Positions 32,496-46,349 are shown, counted from the first letter of the stretch. The stretch: 64,000 bases of DNA from Betaproteobacteria bacterium (GCA_016711875.1 JADJSD010000023.1:248001-312000), one strand, 5' to 3'. A program made the numbers and translations. Notes: generated by a model from the letters alone, not told the origin.

Positions 32496-32945
32496 TCAGC
32501 CCTGCGGGCGCTCGCCCAGTTCCACGAATTCGGGCACTTTCCAGCCGGCCTTGCGGTGCTCGGCGACGATCGTCGTGTATATCCCGCCGCGTACCAGGAA
32601 CTCCGCCGTGAGTCGCATGAAGCGCGGCTTCGTCGCGCGCACGAGGTCTTCGAGAATTTCGTTGGTCACGGCCTCGTGGAACTTCCCTTCGTTGCGGAAG
32701 GACCAGACGTAGAGCTTCAAGCTCTTCAGCTCGACGCAGGCCTTGTCGGGGTAATAGTCGAGGTAGAGCGTCGCGAAATCCGGCTGGCCCGTCTTGGGGC
32801 ACAGGCAGGTGAATTCCGGAATCTCCATGCGGATGAGGTAATCGCGGCCCGGATTCGGGTTGGGAAAGGTCTCGAGGTCCTTGGCGGGGGCGGTGCGCGG
32901 GCCGCTGCCCAGGGCCTTCAGCCGGGCGGTTTTCGGGGTGGCCAT
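32496..32945 (-). CDS. queF: NADPH-dependent 7-cyano-7-deazaguanine reductase
   Basis: Protein of 149 residues, the short single-domain type of QueF. It reduces the nitrile preQ0 to the amine preQ1 in queuosine synthesis. The covalent-intermediate Cys is in FTCLCPKTGQPDFA (Cys49), and the NADPH-binding stretch VELKSLKLY is present. Other queuosine genes are not adjacent. It is convergent with the XRE-cupin gene, 16 bases apart, and divergent from smc. Confidence 0.94.
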   Translation of the reverse strand: MATPKTARLKALGSGPRTAPAKDLETFPNPNPGRDYLIRMEIPEFTCLCPKTGQPDFATLYLDYYPDKACVELKSLKLYVWSFRNEGKFHEAVTNEILEDLVRATKPRFMRLTAEFLVRGGIYTTIVAEHRKAGWKVPEFVELGERPQG

Positions 32946-32973
32946 TGGGGCGGGGATTTCGTTCCGGTAAAAT
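32945..32973 (+). promoter_or_regulatory. Probable smc promoter
   Basis: TTGGGG at 32945-32950 and TAAAAT at 32968-32973, 17 bases apart, point toward smc. Transcription would start near 32980, leaving a leader of about 67 bases that contains a strong hairpin. Confidence 0.45.
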
Positions 32974-32995
32974 CGGGCATTGTACGCGAACCCCC

Positions 32996-33030
32996 AACCC
33001 CACCGGCCGTGCGGCCTGGTGGGGTTTCTT
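32996..33030 (+). promoter_or_regulatory. Strong hairpin in the smc leader
   Basis: AACCCCACC (32996-33004) pairs with GGTGGGGTT (33018-33026), extended inward by GGCC (33005-33008) with GGCC (33013-33016). It is followed by TCTT rather than a long T run, so it may be a weak terminator or an attenuator ahead of smc. Confidence 0.5.
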
Positions 33031-33046
33031 CATAAGAACCAATACC

Positions 33047-36567
<3,521 letters not shown>

Positions 36568-36697
36568 GGCACCCGGCGAGGGGCCCCCTCGGGGGATCGA
36601 CGGCAAGCCGCATGCGGACAGGCGCCGACGCGCTGAAGGCGAAATCTTGCACAATTTGACGGAGGCGCCGGCGGCGTGAAAGTCCCGGCACGCAACC

Positions 36698-37786
36698 ATG
36701 TCTGATCTCCAGCTCGCCCTCCTCGCCCTCGGCGCCGTGTTCGTGGCGGCGGTCTTCGGCTACAACATCCTGCAGGAGCGCAAGGCGCGAAAGCGCGCCG
36801 AGGCCACGTTCCGGGCCCCGAGTGCAGACCCGCTTCTCGATCCCGCGGCCGACCGCCGCGAGCCCACGATCGGCGCCGTGCCGGAAGAATCGCGCAGCGA
36901 TCCATCACTTGGCTCGATCGACGAGCTCACCGCGCCCCTGCGCGAGAGCGCACCGGCTGCCGACGCGCAGGCCGAGCCCACGGGCGGCGCCATCCTGTCG
37001 ACGCGCATCGATACGGTCGCGCTCGTCCTGGCCGACACGCCGGTCACGGTCGACCAGCTCGAGCCGCTGCTCGATGCGCTCGGCGCCCACGCCGCGGCGG
37101 TCGCGCTCGAGGGGCTCGTGGACGAGCAATGGCTGCCGGTCTCCGACACGCCGCAGGGGTCGTGGCGGGAATTGCGCGCGGGATTGCAGCTTGCGAGCCG
37201 AGCCGGGCCGGTGCCGGAAGAGGAGATCGCGGCCTTCAACGACACGGTCGCGGGATTCGCCGCCTCGATCAATGGCGTTTCGCAGCGCGAAAGCCCGGCC
37301 CTCGCCGCGGCACGCGCGCGGGAGCTCGACCGCTTCTGCGCCGAGGCCGACTTCGAGGTCGCGGTGAACGTCCGCACGGGTCCCGCGTCGCCCTTCGGCG
37401 TCACGCGCGTGAAGGCGCTCGCCCTCGAGCACGGCTACGCCGAGCGTGGCGACGGTTCCTTCGAGCGGCGCCTTCCGGATGGCCTTTCTTCCACGACGCT
37501 TCGATTCGCGGACCCGGATGCCGGCGGCAAGGCCTGGGTGCAGGGCCTCACCTTCGCGCTCGACGTGCCGCTCGTCCCGAAGCCCCATGAAGCGCTCGCG
37601 GAGCTCGCCGCCACGGCCGGGGAATTCGCGCAGGTGCTCGGCGGCGAACTGGTGGACGACGCGCGGAAGCCGCTCGGGCCGGCCGGCATCGCCGCCATCC
37701 GCCGCTCGCTCGAACAGGTGAGCGCCCGCATGGACGCGCAGGGCATCCCCGCCGGCGGAGCGCTCGCGCGCCGGCTGTTCGCCTGA
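36698..37786 (+). CDS. zipA: Cell division protein ZipA
   Basis: Protein of 362 residues with one N-terminal transmembrane helix (about residues 4-24), a charged and proline/alanine-rich linker, and a C-terminal FtsZ-binding domain (about residues 215-350). It anchors the FtsZ ring to the inner membrane and stabilises it. Lying between smc and ligA is a conserved arrangement in many betaproteobacteria. No clear ribosome binding site precedes the ATG. The FtsZ-binding domain is divergent from that of E. coli, so the assignment rests on architecture and position as much as on sequence. Confidence 0.85.
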   Translation: MSDLQLALLALGAVFVAAVFGYNILQERKARKRAEATFRAPSADPLLDPAADRREPTIGAVPEESRSDPSLGSIDELTAPLRESAPAADAQAEPTGGAILSTRIDTVALVLADTPVTVDQLEPLLDALGAHAAAVALEGLVDEQWLPVSDTPQGSWRELRAGLQLASRAGPVPEEEIAAFNDTVAGFAASINGVSQRESPALAAARARELDRFCAEADFEVAVNVRTGPASPFGVTRVKALALEHGYAERGDGSFERRLPDGLSSTTLRFADPDAGGKAWVQGLTFALDVPLVPKPHEALAELAATAGEFAQVLGGELVDDARKPLGPAGIAAIRRSLEQVSARMDAQGIPAGGALARRLFA

Positions 37787-37788
37787 GC

Positions 37789-39822
37789 ATGTCCGCGCCG
37801 CCCGCCGCCGTGGCGCGGGCCCGCGAGCTCGCCCGCGAGATCGAGCGCCACAACCGCCTGTACTACGTCGACGACGCGCCCGAGATCAGCGACGCGCGCT
37901 ACGACGAGCTGTTCGGCGAGCTGCAGGCCCTCGAGGCCGCGCACCCGGAACTCGCCTCGCCCGATTCCCCGACCCAGCGCGTCGGCGCCCTGCCCAGCGA
38001 GGCCTTCGCCGAGGTCACGCACCGCGTGCCGATGCTCTCGCTCGCCAACGCCTTCTCGGACGAGGACGTCGCCGCCTTCGATCGCCGCTGCCGCGAAGCC
38101 CTCGCCGCCGACTCCGTCGACTATTCGTGCGAGCCCAAGTTCGACGGGCTCGCCGTGAGCCTCGCCTACGAGCACGGACGCTTCGTGCGCGGCGCCACGC
38201 GAGGCGACGGCAGCCAGGGCGAGGACGTGACGGCCAACCTGCGCACGATCCGCGCGATACCTCTCGTGCTCGAGGGGGAGGCCCCGGCCCTGCTGGAGGT
38301 GCGCGGTGAGGTCCTGATGCTCCGGCGCGACTTCGAGTCGCTCAATCGGCGCCAGGCCGAGGCGGGTGAGAAGACCTTCGTCAACCCGCGCAACGCCGCG
38401 GCCGGCAGCCTGCGCCAACTCGACCCGAAGCTCACGGCCGCGCGCCGCCTGTCGTTCTTCGCCTACGGACTCGGTGCCGCCGACGGCTTCGAGCCGCCGC
38501 CGACGCACGCGGGGCTTCTCGATCGCCTCGCGAAGCTGGGCTTCCCCGTCGCGAAGGATCGCCGCGTCGTCGCCGGAGAGCGGGGCCTCCTCGCGTTCTA
38601 CGCCGAAATCGGCGCGAAGCGCACTGCGCTGCCCTTCGACATCGATGGCGTCGTCTACAAGGTGAACCGCGTCGCCGACCAGCAGGCCCTCGGCTTCGTC
38701 GCGCGCGCCCCGCGCTGGGCCGTGGCGCACAAGTTCCCGGCCGAGGAAGCGACGACCGAGCTCCTCGACATCGAGGTCCAGGTCGGTCGCACCGGCGCCA
38801 TCACGCCCGTGGCGAGGCTCGCGCCCGTCTTCGTGGGCGGCACCACGGTGTCGAACGCCACGCTGCACAACGAGGACGAGATCCGCCGCAAGGAGATCTG
38901 GCGTCGGGACACCGTGGTGGTGCGCCGCGCGGGCGACGTGATTCCCGAGGTGGCGCGCGTCGCGAAGCCCGGGCCCCGGGAGGCGGGCGATGCGTTCCTC
39001 ATGCCGATGGCGTGCCCGCAGTGCGGCTCGGCCATCGTGAAGCTCGAGGGCGAGGTCATCGCGCGTTGCTCGGGCGGGCTCGTCTGCCCGGCGCAGAGAA
39101 AAGCCGCGCTGCTGCATTTCGCCTCCCGCCGCGCCCTGGACATCGAGGGCCTGGGCGACAAGCTCGTCGAGCAGCTCGTCGATGCGGGCTTGGTGCGGAC
39201 ACCGGCGGACCTCTACACCCTGGGCATCGCGAAGCTGGCGGCGCTCGAGCGCATGGCGGAGAAATCCGCGGCCAACGTGCAGGCGGCCATCGAGAAGAGC
39301 AAGGCGACCACGCTCGCGCGATTCGTCTTCGGCCTGGGCATCCGCCACGTGGGCGAGGTGACGGCCAAGGATCTTGCGGCCCACTTCGGCACGCTGGATG
39401 CCCTGATGGCGGCGGATGCGGCGCAGCTGCAGGAGGCGCCGGACGTCGGCCCCGTCGTGGCCGAGTCCGTGGCGGGCTTCTTCGCCGAGGGGCACAACCG
39501 CGAGGGCATCGAGATGCTGCGGGCGGCGGGCGTGCATTGGACCGAAGGCGAAGCGCGCCGCGCGGCTGCCGGCGCCTTCGCGGGTAAAATCGTGGTGCTG
39601 ACCGGCACGCTCGCGGCGATGTCCCGCGACGAGGCGAAGGAGCGCATCGAGGCCGCGGGCGGCAAGGTCACCGGCTCGGTATCGAAGAAGACGCATTTCG
39701 TGGTGGCCGGCGAAGAGGCCGGCTCCAAGCTCGACAAGGCCCGGGAGCTGGGCGTCGAGGTGCTCGACGAACCCGCCTTCCTCGCGAGGCTGGGCGGCGC
39801 CCGCGGGGCGCCGGACACATAA
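37789..39822 (+). CDS. ligA: NAD-dependent DNA ligase
   Basis: Protein of 677 residues that seals nicks in DNA using NAD+, essential for Okazaki fragment joining and repair. All domains are present: Ia (HNRLYYVDD), adenylation with the KxDG lysine in CEPKFDGLAV near residue 115, OB fold, zinc finger with four Cys (CPQCG, then RCSGGLVCPAQ), helix-hairpin-helix repeats, and a C-terminal BRCT domain (KIVVLTGTLAAMSRDEAKE onward). Full length for the family. It starts two bases after the zipA stop. Confidence 0.97.
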   Translation: MSAPPAAVARARELAREIERHNRLYYVDDAPEISDARYDELFGELQALEAAHPELASPDSPTQRVGALPSEAFAEVTHRVPMLSLANAFSDEDVAAFDRRCREALAADSVDYSCEPKFDGLAVSLAYEHGRFVRGATRGDGSQGEDVTANLRTIRAIPLVLEGEAPALLEVRGEVLMLRRDFESLNRRQAEAGEKTFVNPRNAAAGSLRQLDPKLTAARRLSFFAYGLGAADGFEPPPTHAGLLDRLAKLGFPVAKDRRVVAGERGLLAFYAEIGAKRTALPFDIDGVVYKVNRVADQQALGFVARAPRWAVAHKFPAEEATTELLDIEVQVGRTGAITPVARLAPVFVGGTTVSNATLHNEDEIRRKEIWRRDTVVVRRAGDVIPEVARVAKPGPREAGDAFLMPMACPQCGSAIVKLEGEVIARCSGGLVCPAQRKAALLHFASRRALDIEGLGDKLVEQLVDAGLVRTPADLYTLGIAKLAALERMAEKSAANVQAAIEKSKATTLARFVFGLGIRHVGEVTAKDLAAHFGTLDALMAADAAQLQEAPDVGPVVAESVAGFFAEGHNREGIEMLRAAGVHWTEGEARRAAAGAFAGKIVVLTGTLAAMSRDEAKERIEAAGGKVTGSVSKKTHFVVAGEEAGSKLDKARELGVEVLDEPAFLARLGGARGAPDT

Positions 39823-39840
39823 CGATCCAAAGGAGCGCGC

Positions 39841-40734
39841 ATGCCCACCCGGAAAGTCACCAAGGCCGTCTTCCCCGTCGCGGGCCTCGGCACGCGATTC
39901 CTGCCGGCGACGAAGGCCTCGCCCAAGGAGATGCTGCCCATCGTCGACAAGCCCCTCATCCAGTACGCGGTGGAGGAGGCGGTCGCCGCCGGCATCACGG
40001 ACCTCATCTTCATCACCGGGCGCGGCAAGCGCGCCATCGAGGACCATTTCGACAAGGCCTACGAGCTCGAGGCCGAGCTGGCCGCGGCCGGCAAGGTGAA
40101 GCTCCTCAAGCAGGTGCGCGGTCTCCTGCCCGCCGGCATCAACTGCGTCTACATCCGCCAGGGCGAAGCCCTCGGCCTGGGCCACGCCGTGTTGTGCGCG
40201 CGCCAGCTCGTGGGCGACGAACCGTTCGCCGTCATCCTCGCCGATGACCTCATCGACGCGACGGTGCCTGTCCTCAAGCAGATGACGGACCTGCAGGCGA
40301 AGCACGGGGGCAGCGTCGTCGCCGTGCAGAACGTGCCGCGCGAGGACACGGCTTCCTACGGCATCGCCTCCACGAAGCCCGCCAAGGGGCGCCTCGCGCG
40401 CATGACCGGGATCGTCGAGAAGCCGAAGCCCCAGGATGCGCCTTCCACCCTGGGCGTCGTGGGCCGCTACGTGCTCTCGCCGCGCATCTTCGACCTGCTC
40501 GCCCGCACGCAGCCCGGCGCGGGTCGGGAGATCCAGCTCACGGATGCCATCGAGCGGCTGCTTCGCGAGGAGGCCGTGCACGCCTACGAGTTCGAGGGCC
40601 GGCGCTACGACTGCGGCTCCAAGATCGGCTATCTCGAGGCCACCGTCGACTTCGCCCTCAAGCACGACGAGGTCGCCGCGGAGTTCCGCGACTACCTGGC
40701 TCGCGTGACGCAGGCCGGCGGGCGCGCGACGTGA
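39841..40734 (+). CDS. galU: UTP-glucose-1-phosphate uridylyltransferase
   Basis: Protein of 297 residues producing UDP-glucose from UTP and glucose-1-phosphate, for surface polysaccharide and trehalose or cell-envelope sugars. The N-terminal nucleotide-binding loop VAGLGTRFLPATKASPKEMLP and later EKPKP and VGRYVL motifs are diagnostic. A good ribosome binding site (AAAGGAG) precedes the ATG. The stop overlaps the phosphoribosyltransferase GTG (GTGA). Confidence 0.96.
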   Translation: MPTRKVTKAVFPVAGLGTRFLPATKASPKEMLPIVDKPLIQYAVEEAVAAGITDLIFITGRGKRAIEDHFDKAYELEAELAAAGKVKLLKQVRGLLPAGINCVYIRQGEALGLGHAVLCARQLVGDEPFAVILADDLIDATVPVLKQMTDLQAKHGGSVVAVQNVPREDTASYGIASTKPAKGRLARMTGIVEKPKPQDAPSTLGVVGRYVLSPRIFDLLARTQPGAGREIQLTDAIERLLREEAVHAYEFEGRRYDCGSKIGYLEATVDFALKHDEVAAEFRDYLARVTQAGGRAT

Positions 40735-41273
40735 CCCGGGAGAGGGCCGAGCGCATCCTCGAGGGGGCCGAACTCGTCCATTCGGCCGAGACCGTCTCCC
40801 GCGCCGTCGACCGGATGGCCGTGGAGATCACGCAGGCCCTGCGCGACGAATTCCCGATGGTCCTCGCCATCATGGGCGGCGCCGCGGTCTTCACCGGCCA
40901 GCTCCTGCCGAAACTCGCTTTCCCGCTGGAATTCGGCGCCATCGAGGTCACCCGCTACGCCAACGGCACCTCGGGGCGCGAGATCGAATGGCGCCTCGCG
41001 CCGCGCGAGAACGTGGCCGGCCGCACCGTGCTCGTGGTCGACGACATCCTGGACGAGGGCATCACGCTCGCGGCGGTGCGAGACAAGCTCCTCGCGCAGG
41101 GCGCGAAGCGCGTCCTCGCCGCGGTGTTCGCGGACAAGGCCCTCGGCCGCGAGAAGCCCGTCGCCGCGGATTTCGTCGGCGTGAGCGTGCCCGACCGCTA
41201 CGTCTTCGGCTTCGGCATGGACGCCTACGGACTCTGGCGCAACCTGCCCGCCATCTACGCCCTCAAGGACTGA
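40731..41273 (+). CDS. Hypoxanthine-guanine phosphoribosyltransferase
   Basis: Protein of 180 residues transferring ribose-5-phosphate from PRPP to hypoxanthine or guanine in purine salvage. The PRPP-binding motif is VVDDILDEG (Asp104-Asp105), and the base-binding region VPDRYVFGFGMD is present. It starts with GTG overlapping galU and is followed by the nucleoside phosphorylase gene, whose hypoxanthine product it could recycle. This pairing supports a joint salvage function. Confidence 0.88.
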   Translation: MTRERAERILEGAELVHSAETVSRAVDRMAVEITQALRDEFPMVLAIMGGAAVFTGQLLPKLAFPLEFGAIEVTRYANGTSGREIEWRLAPRENVAGRTVLVVDDILDEGITLAAVRDKLLAQGAKRVLAAVFADKALGREKPVAADFVGVSVPDRYVFGFGMDAYGLWRNLPAIYALKD

Positions 41274-41278
41274 ACGCC

Positions 41279-42028
41279 ATGCTCGCCATCCTGGGCGGCT
41301 CCGGCCTCACGGAGTTCGCCACCCTGCGGATCGATCGCAAGCAGATCGTGCGCACGCCCTTCGGCGAGCCCTCCGGGCCGCTCACCTACGGCCACGTGGG
41401 CGAGACGGAAGTCGTCTTCCTCGCGCGCCACGGCTACGGCCACACGCTCGCGCCGCACGAGATCAACTACCGGGCCAACCTCTGGGCGCTGCATTCGCGT
41501 GGCGTGAAGCGGGTGCTCTCCGTCTGCACGGTCGGCGGTATCACCGCGGAGTTCACGGCGGGCGCGATCGCCGTGCCCGACCAGATCATCGACTACACCT
41601 GGGGCCGCAAGAGCACCTTCTTCGAGGGCGCCGAGCAGCCGGTCGTGCACGTGGACTTCACGCACCCCTACGACGAGCCGACGCGTGAACTCCTGCTCGC
41701 CGCCGCGCAGGAAGCCGGCGAAAGCGTCGTGCCGCGCGGCACCTACGCGGCCGTGCAGGGGCCGCGGCTCGAGACCGCCGCCGAGGTGAACCGGCTCGAC
41801 CGCGACGGCGCCCATCTCGTGGGCATGACCGGCATGCCGGAGGCGGCCCTCGCGCGGGAACTCGGACTCGCCTACGCGGCCCTCGCCGTCGTCGCCAACC
41901 CGGCGGCCGGGCGCGCGGGCAGCCGCGAGGCCATTTCGCTCGAGAAGATCGGGCAGGTCGTCGATGTCGCGATGGGGCGGGTGCGCCGCATCATCGAGAA
42001 AGCGGTGGTGCGCCATGGCGGTTCGTGA
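41279..42028 (+). CDS. S-methyl-5'-thioinosine/5'-thioadenosine phosphorylase
   Basis: Protein of 249 residues of the purine nucleoside phosphorylase MTAP/MTIP group (family 2). It splits methylthio-nucleosides, by-products of polyamine and autoinducer synthesis, into base and methylthioribose-1-phosphate. Visible are the phosphate-binding start ILGGSGLTEF, FLARHG, HEINYRAN and GPRLETAAE. The segment SVCTVGGITAEFTAG, which replaces the NACG-type motif of eukaryotic MTAP, suggests the thioinosine-preferring bacterial form. The distinction is not certain from sequence alone. Confidence 0.85.
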   Translation: MLAILGGSGLTEFATLRIDRKQIVRTPFGEPSGPLTYGHVGETEVVFLARHGYGHTLAPHEINYRANLWALHSRGVKRVLSVCTVGGITAEFTAGAIAVPDQIIDYTWGRKSTFFEGAEQPVVHVDFTHPYDEPTRELLLAAAQEAGESVVPRGTYAAVQGPRLETAAEVNRLDRDGAHLVGMTGMPEAALARELGLAYAALAVVANPAAGRAGSREAISLEKIGQVVDVAMGRVRRIIEKAVVRHGGS

Positions 42029-42548
42029 AGTGCTTCGCATGGGCCACCCGGTGCTCGCGCAGGTGGCGCAGCCCGTGGAGGACTTCGGCCCCGAGCTCGA
42101 GGCCCTGCTCGCGGACATGAAGGACACGATGGCGGCCGAGGACGGCGCGGGTCTCGCGGCGCCGCAGATCGGCGTGAGCCGGCGCGTGGTGATCTTCGGC
42201 GTGGCGAAGAACCCGCGTTACCCCGATGCCGAGGAGGTGCCATTCACCGTCCTGGTGAATCCCGTCATCACCTTCCTTTCCCAGGAGGGCGAGGACGGCT
42301 GGGAGGGCTGTCTTTCGGTGCCGGGCCTTCGCGGCGTCGTGCGCCGCTGCGTCAAGCTGCGCTACACCGGCTTCGACGAGAAGGGCCGGCCGATCGACCG
42401 CGTGGCCGAGGGCTTCCACGCGCGCGTCGTCCAGCACGAGTGCGACCACCTCGACGGAATTCTCTATCCGATGCGCATGCATGACATGAGCCTCTTCGGC
42501 TTCACCGACGTGCTTTTTCCCGACATGGACCCCCGACAGGAGGATTGA
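42015..42548 (+). CDS. def: Peptide deformylase
   Basis: Metallo-enzyme of 177 residues that removes the formyl group from nascent proteins. All three family motifs are present: GAGLAAPQIG (about 44-53), EGCLSVP with the metal-binding Cys, and QHECDHLDG with the two His ligands. I chose the ATG at 42015, which overlaps the phosphorylase gene by 14 bases. A longer frame from 41964 would add residues with no homology. It is not next to fmt, unlike many def genes, so a second def may exist elsewhere. Confidence 0.93.
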   Translation: MAVREVLRMGHPVLAQVAQPVEDFGPELEALLADMKDTMAAEDGAGLAAPQIGVSRRVVIFGVAKNPRYPDAEEVPFTVLVNPVITFLSQEGEDGWEGCLSVPGLRGVVRRCVKLRYTGFDEKGRPIDRVAEGFHARVVQHECDHLDGILYPMRMHDMSLFGFTDVLFPDMDPRQED

Positions 42549-42549
42549 C

Positions 42550-42915
42550 ATGAACGACGCCGCACCCGCCCGCGACCCCGAGGGCAACACCCGCATCGTG
42601 CACATCCTCTACATCCTGCACGGGCTCGCCCCGTTCACGATGTGGCTCCTCGCGGTGGTGGCCATCATCATCGGGATGGTCAAGAAGAGCGACCTCCAGG
42701 GAACCGTGCTCGCCTCGCACGTCTCCTGGCTCTCGCGCACCTTCTGGTGGGGCCTGCTGTGGATCGTCATCTGCACGGTGCTCACCTTCCTCTTCATCAT
42801 CTCCATCATCTTGGCCATCCTGTACTGGCTGCCCTTCACCGTCCTCTTCATCTGGTACCCGTATCGCGTCATCAAGGGGTGGCTCAAGCTCAACGACGGC
42901 CTCGCCATCGCCTGA
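42550..42915 (+). CDS. Small DUF4870-like membrane protein
   Basis: Protein of 121 residues with three hydrophobic helices (about 28-45, 62-90 and 88-108) and a short soluble N-terminus. Hydropathy and the final WYPYRVIKGWLKL segment resemble the DUF4870 small membrane proteins, whose function is unknown. A strong ribosome binding site (AGGAGG) overlaps the def stop. It stands between def and the formaldehyde genes. No catalytic residues recognised. Confidence 0.78.
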   Translation: MNDAAPARDPEGNTRIVHILYILHGLAPFTMWLLAVVAIIIGMVKKSDLQGTVLASHVSWLSRTFWWGLLWIVICTVLTFLFIISIILAILYWLPFTVLFIWYPYRVIKGWLKLNDGLAIA

Positions 42916-42951
42916 CCCCCGTATCCCATCCCCAACGCCCAAGGAATACGC

Positions 42952-44061
<1,110 letters not shown>

Positions 44062-44062
44062 G

Positions 44063-44932
44063 GTGGCGGATCTCGAGATCCTCTCCGAGCAGGCCTGCTG
44101 GGACGGCATCCAGGGCTTCTACCGGCACGCCTCGCGCGAATGCGCCGGCCCGATGCGCTTCTCCGTCTACCGCCCGCCGCAGGCCGCGAACGGCCCGGTG
44201 CCCGTCCTCTACTACCTGGCGGGCCTCACCTGCACGGAAGAGACGTTCATGATCAAGGCAGGCGCGCAGCGGCTGGCCGCGCGCCTCGGTCTCATGCTGG
44301 TCGCCCCGGACACGAGCCCGCGCGAGCCCCGCTTCCCGGGCGATGACCAGGACTGGGACTTCGGCCTGGGCGCCGGGTTCTACGTGGACGCCACCGAGGC
44401 GCCCTGGTCCGCGAACTACCGCATGCACGCCTACGTGACGCGGGAACTGCCGGAGGTGATCGCGGCGAATTTCCCGGGGGACATCACGCGGCAGGGCATA
44501 TTCGGCCATTCCATGGGCGGCCACGGGGCGCTGGTGAGCGCCTTCCGAAACCCCGATCTCTACCGCAGCGTCTCGGCGATCGCGCCCATCGTGGCCCCGA
44601 CGCAGGTGCCGTGGGGCCGCAAGGCCTTCGCAGGCTACCTGGGCGCGGACGAAGCGGCCTGGCGGGGATGGGATGCCTGCGAACTCGTGAAGACGACCGC
44701 GTTCGCGGCGCCTGTCCTCGTGGACCAGGGCGAGGCGGACAAGTTTCTCGACGTGCAGCTCCAGCCCGAACGGCTGGTGGCGGCGAGCGAAGGCACCGGC
44801 GTTCGCGTGCAGGTGCGGCGCCATCCCGGCTACGACCACAGCTACTGGTTCATCCAGTCGGTCGTGGCCGACCACCTGCGCCACCACGCCCGCGGCCTCG
44901 GCCTCGCGCGGCGGGGCGAGCCGGCCGAATAG
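44063..44932 (+). CDS. fghA: S-formylglutathione hydrolase
   Basis: Esterase of 289 residues that hydrolyses S-formylglutathione to formate and glutathione. The nucleophile is Ser150 in GHSMGGHGAL, with Asp near 228 (DQGEADKFLD) and His near 261 (GYDHSYWFI) completing the triad. The oxyanion region YYLAGLTCTEETF is typical. Starts with GTG directly after frmA. Confidence 0.94.
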   Translation: MADLEILSEQACWDGIQGFYRHASRECAGPMRFSVYRPPQAANGPVPVLYYLAGLTCTEETFMIKAGAQRLAARLGLMLVAPDTSPREPRFPGDDQDWDFGLGAGFYVDATEAPWSANYRMHAYVTRELPEVIAANFPGDITRQGIFGHSMGGHGALVSAFRNPDLYRSVSAIAPIVAPTQVPWGRKAFAGYLGADEAAWRGWDACELVKTTAFAAPVLVDQGEADKFLDVQLQPERLVAASEGTGVRVQVRRHPGYDHSYWFIQSVVADHLRHHARGLGLARRGEPAE

Positions 44933-44959
44933 CACCCCCGGAAAGAAAGCGAGAACGCC

Positions 44960-46342
44960 ATGCGCAAGCCCAACCTGCTGGTCATCCTGGTCGACGACCT
45001 TCGCCACGACGAATTCGGCGCCGGCGGCCACCCCTACATGCTCACGCCGAACATCGACCGCATCGCGCACGAAGGCGCGATGTTCACGCGCGCCTTCCAC
45101 ACGACGCCGATCTGCTCGCCCAACCGCGCCTCGATCGTGAGCGGCCAGTACGCGAGCCGCCACGGGATCATCGACAACGTCGCGCGCGACGCGATGAGCC
45201 ATCGGCTGCCGAACTACCACCTCGAGCTGCAGCGCCTGGGCTACGAGACCGCGCACATCGGCAAGTGGCACATGGGCAACGACGGCATGCCGCGGCCCGG
45301 CTACGACACCTGGGTGAGCTACGACGGCCACGGCAAGCTCATGGACCCGACGCTCAACCACGACGGCAAGTACAAGTCGCACAAGGGCTACATCACGGAC
45401 ATCATGAACGACCTGGCGGTCGGGTTCCTCGAGAAGAAGCGCACGAAGCCCTTCTCGCTCTTCTTCGCGCACAAGGCCGTGCACCCGGACGCGGAGCAGG
45501 CCGCGGACGGCACGCTCAACATTTCCGCGCAGGGCGGCTACGTGCTCCCGCCGCGTCACGAGAACCTCTACAAGGGCAAGCGTTTCCCGAAGTCGCCCAA
45601 CATGCTCACGCCGGCCGAGGTGGTGAAGATGAAACCCGCGTGGAAGGAGTGCTTCGACCTGAAGCGCGGCAAGCCCGCGCGCAAGGTGCTCGACGCGCTG
45701 CAGGCCGGCACCCAGGAGGAGATCCGCCGGCGCGCGGCCATGATGGCCTCGGTGGACGAGGGCGTCGGCCGCCTGCTCGCCACGCTCGAGGCGCAGGGGC
45801 AGCTCGACAACACGTGCATCGTCTTCCTGGGCGACAACGGCTACTTCTTCGGCGAGCACGGCCTGGGGCCGGAGCGCCGCTTCGCCTACGAGGACGGCAT
45901 CCGCTCGCCCTTCTGCGTGCGCTTCCCGCCCCTGGTGAAGGCCGGCATCACGCGCGACGCCCTGGTCATCTGCCAGGACATCGCGCCCACGTTCATCGAG
46001 CTGGCGGGCGGCAAGCCCGGCCCCCAGATCCAGGGCAAGTCGATGCTGCCGCTCTTCCGCTCGGCCCGCGGGAAGACGCGCGAGAGCTTCCTGGTGGAGT
46101 ACTGGGCCGAGAACGCCATGCCCTGGCTCGTGGGCATGACCTACAAGGCCGTCCGCACGGACCGCTACAAGTACATCCACTGGGTGAACCGCGCGAGGAA
46201 CGGCGAACTCGACGAGCTCTACGATCTCGAGAAGGACCCGTGGGAGCTCAAGAACCTCGCGGGGGCCGCGAAGTACGCGCCCGTGAAGGCGAAGCTGCAG
46301 AAGAAGCTGCGCGGCCTCGTCGCCGAGGCCCTGGGGCTCTGA
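44960..46342 (+). CDS. Sulfatase family protein
   Basis: Protein of 460 residues of the alkaline-phosphatase-like sulfatase family. The formylglycine motif C-x-P-x-R is present as CSPNR (Cys52), and the metal site DD is at residues 12-13 (VDDLRHDE). Later DNGYFFGEHG is also typical. No signal peptide is visible, so it is probably cytoplasmic, which is unusual for a sulfatase needing formylglycine modification. It follows fghA by 27 bases on the same strand, though a functional link to formaldehyde oxidation is not obvious. No anaerobic sulfatase-maturing enzyme or FGE is in the window. Confidence 0.86.
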   Translation: MRKPNLLVILVDDLRHDEFGAGGHPYMLTPNIDRIAHEGAMFTRAFHTTPICSPNRASIVSGQYASRHGIIDNVARDAMSHRLPNYHLELQRLGYETAHIGKWHMGNDGMPRPGYDTWVSYDGHGKLMDPTLNHDGKYKSHKGYITDIMNDLAVGFLEKKRTKPFSLFFAHKAVHPDAEQAADGTLNISAQGGYVLPPRHENLYKGKRFPKSPNMLTPAEVVKMKPAWKECFDLKRGKPARKVLDALQAGTQEEIRRRAAMMASVDEGVGRLLATLEAQGQLDNTCIVFLGDNGYFFGEHGLGPERRFAYEDGIRSPFCVRFPPLVKAGITRDALVICQDIAPTFIELAGGKPGPQIQGKSMLPLFRSARGKTRESFLVEYWAENAMPWLVGMTYKAVRTDRYKYIHWVNRARNGELDELYDLEKDPWELKNLAGAAKYAPVKAKLQKKLRGLVAEALGL

Positions 46343-46349
46343 GCGGGCC

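Noticed and set aside
37435..40665. Open frame of 1076 codons on the minus strand
   Set aside because: Antisense to zipA, ligA and galU, which are clearly coding. Composition-driven shadow.
42015..42548. Longer deformylase start at 41964
   Set aside because: The extra 17 residues lie inside the upstream phosphorylase gene and have no family similarity; the ATG at 42015 matches the usual deformylase N-terminus.
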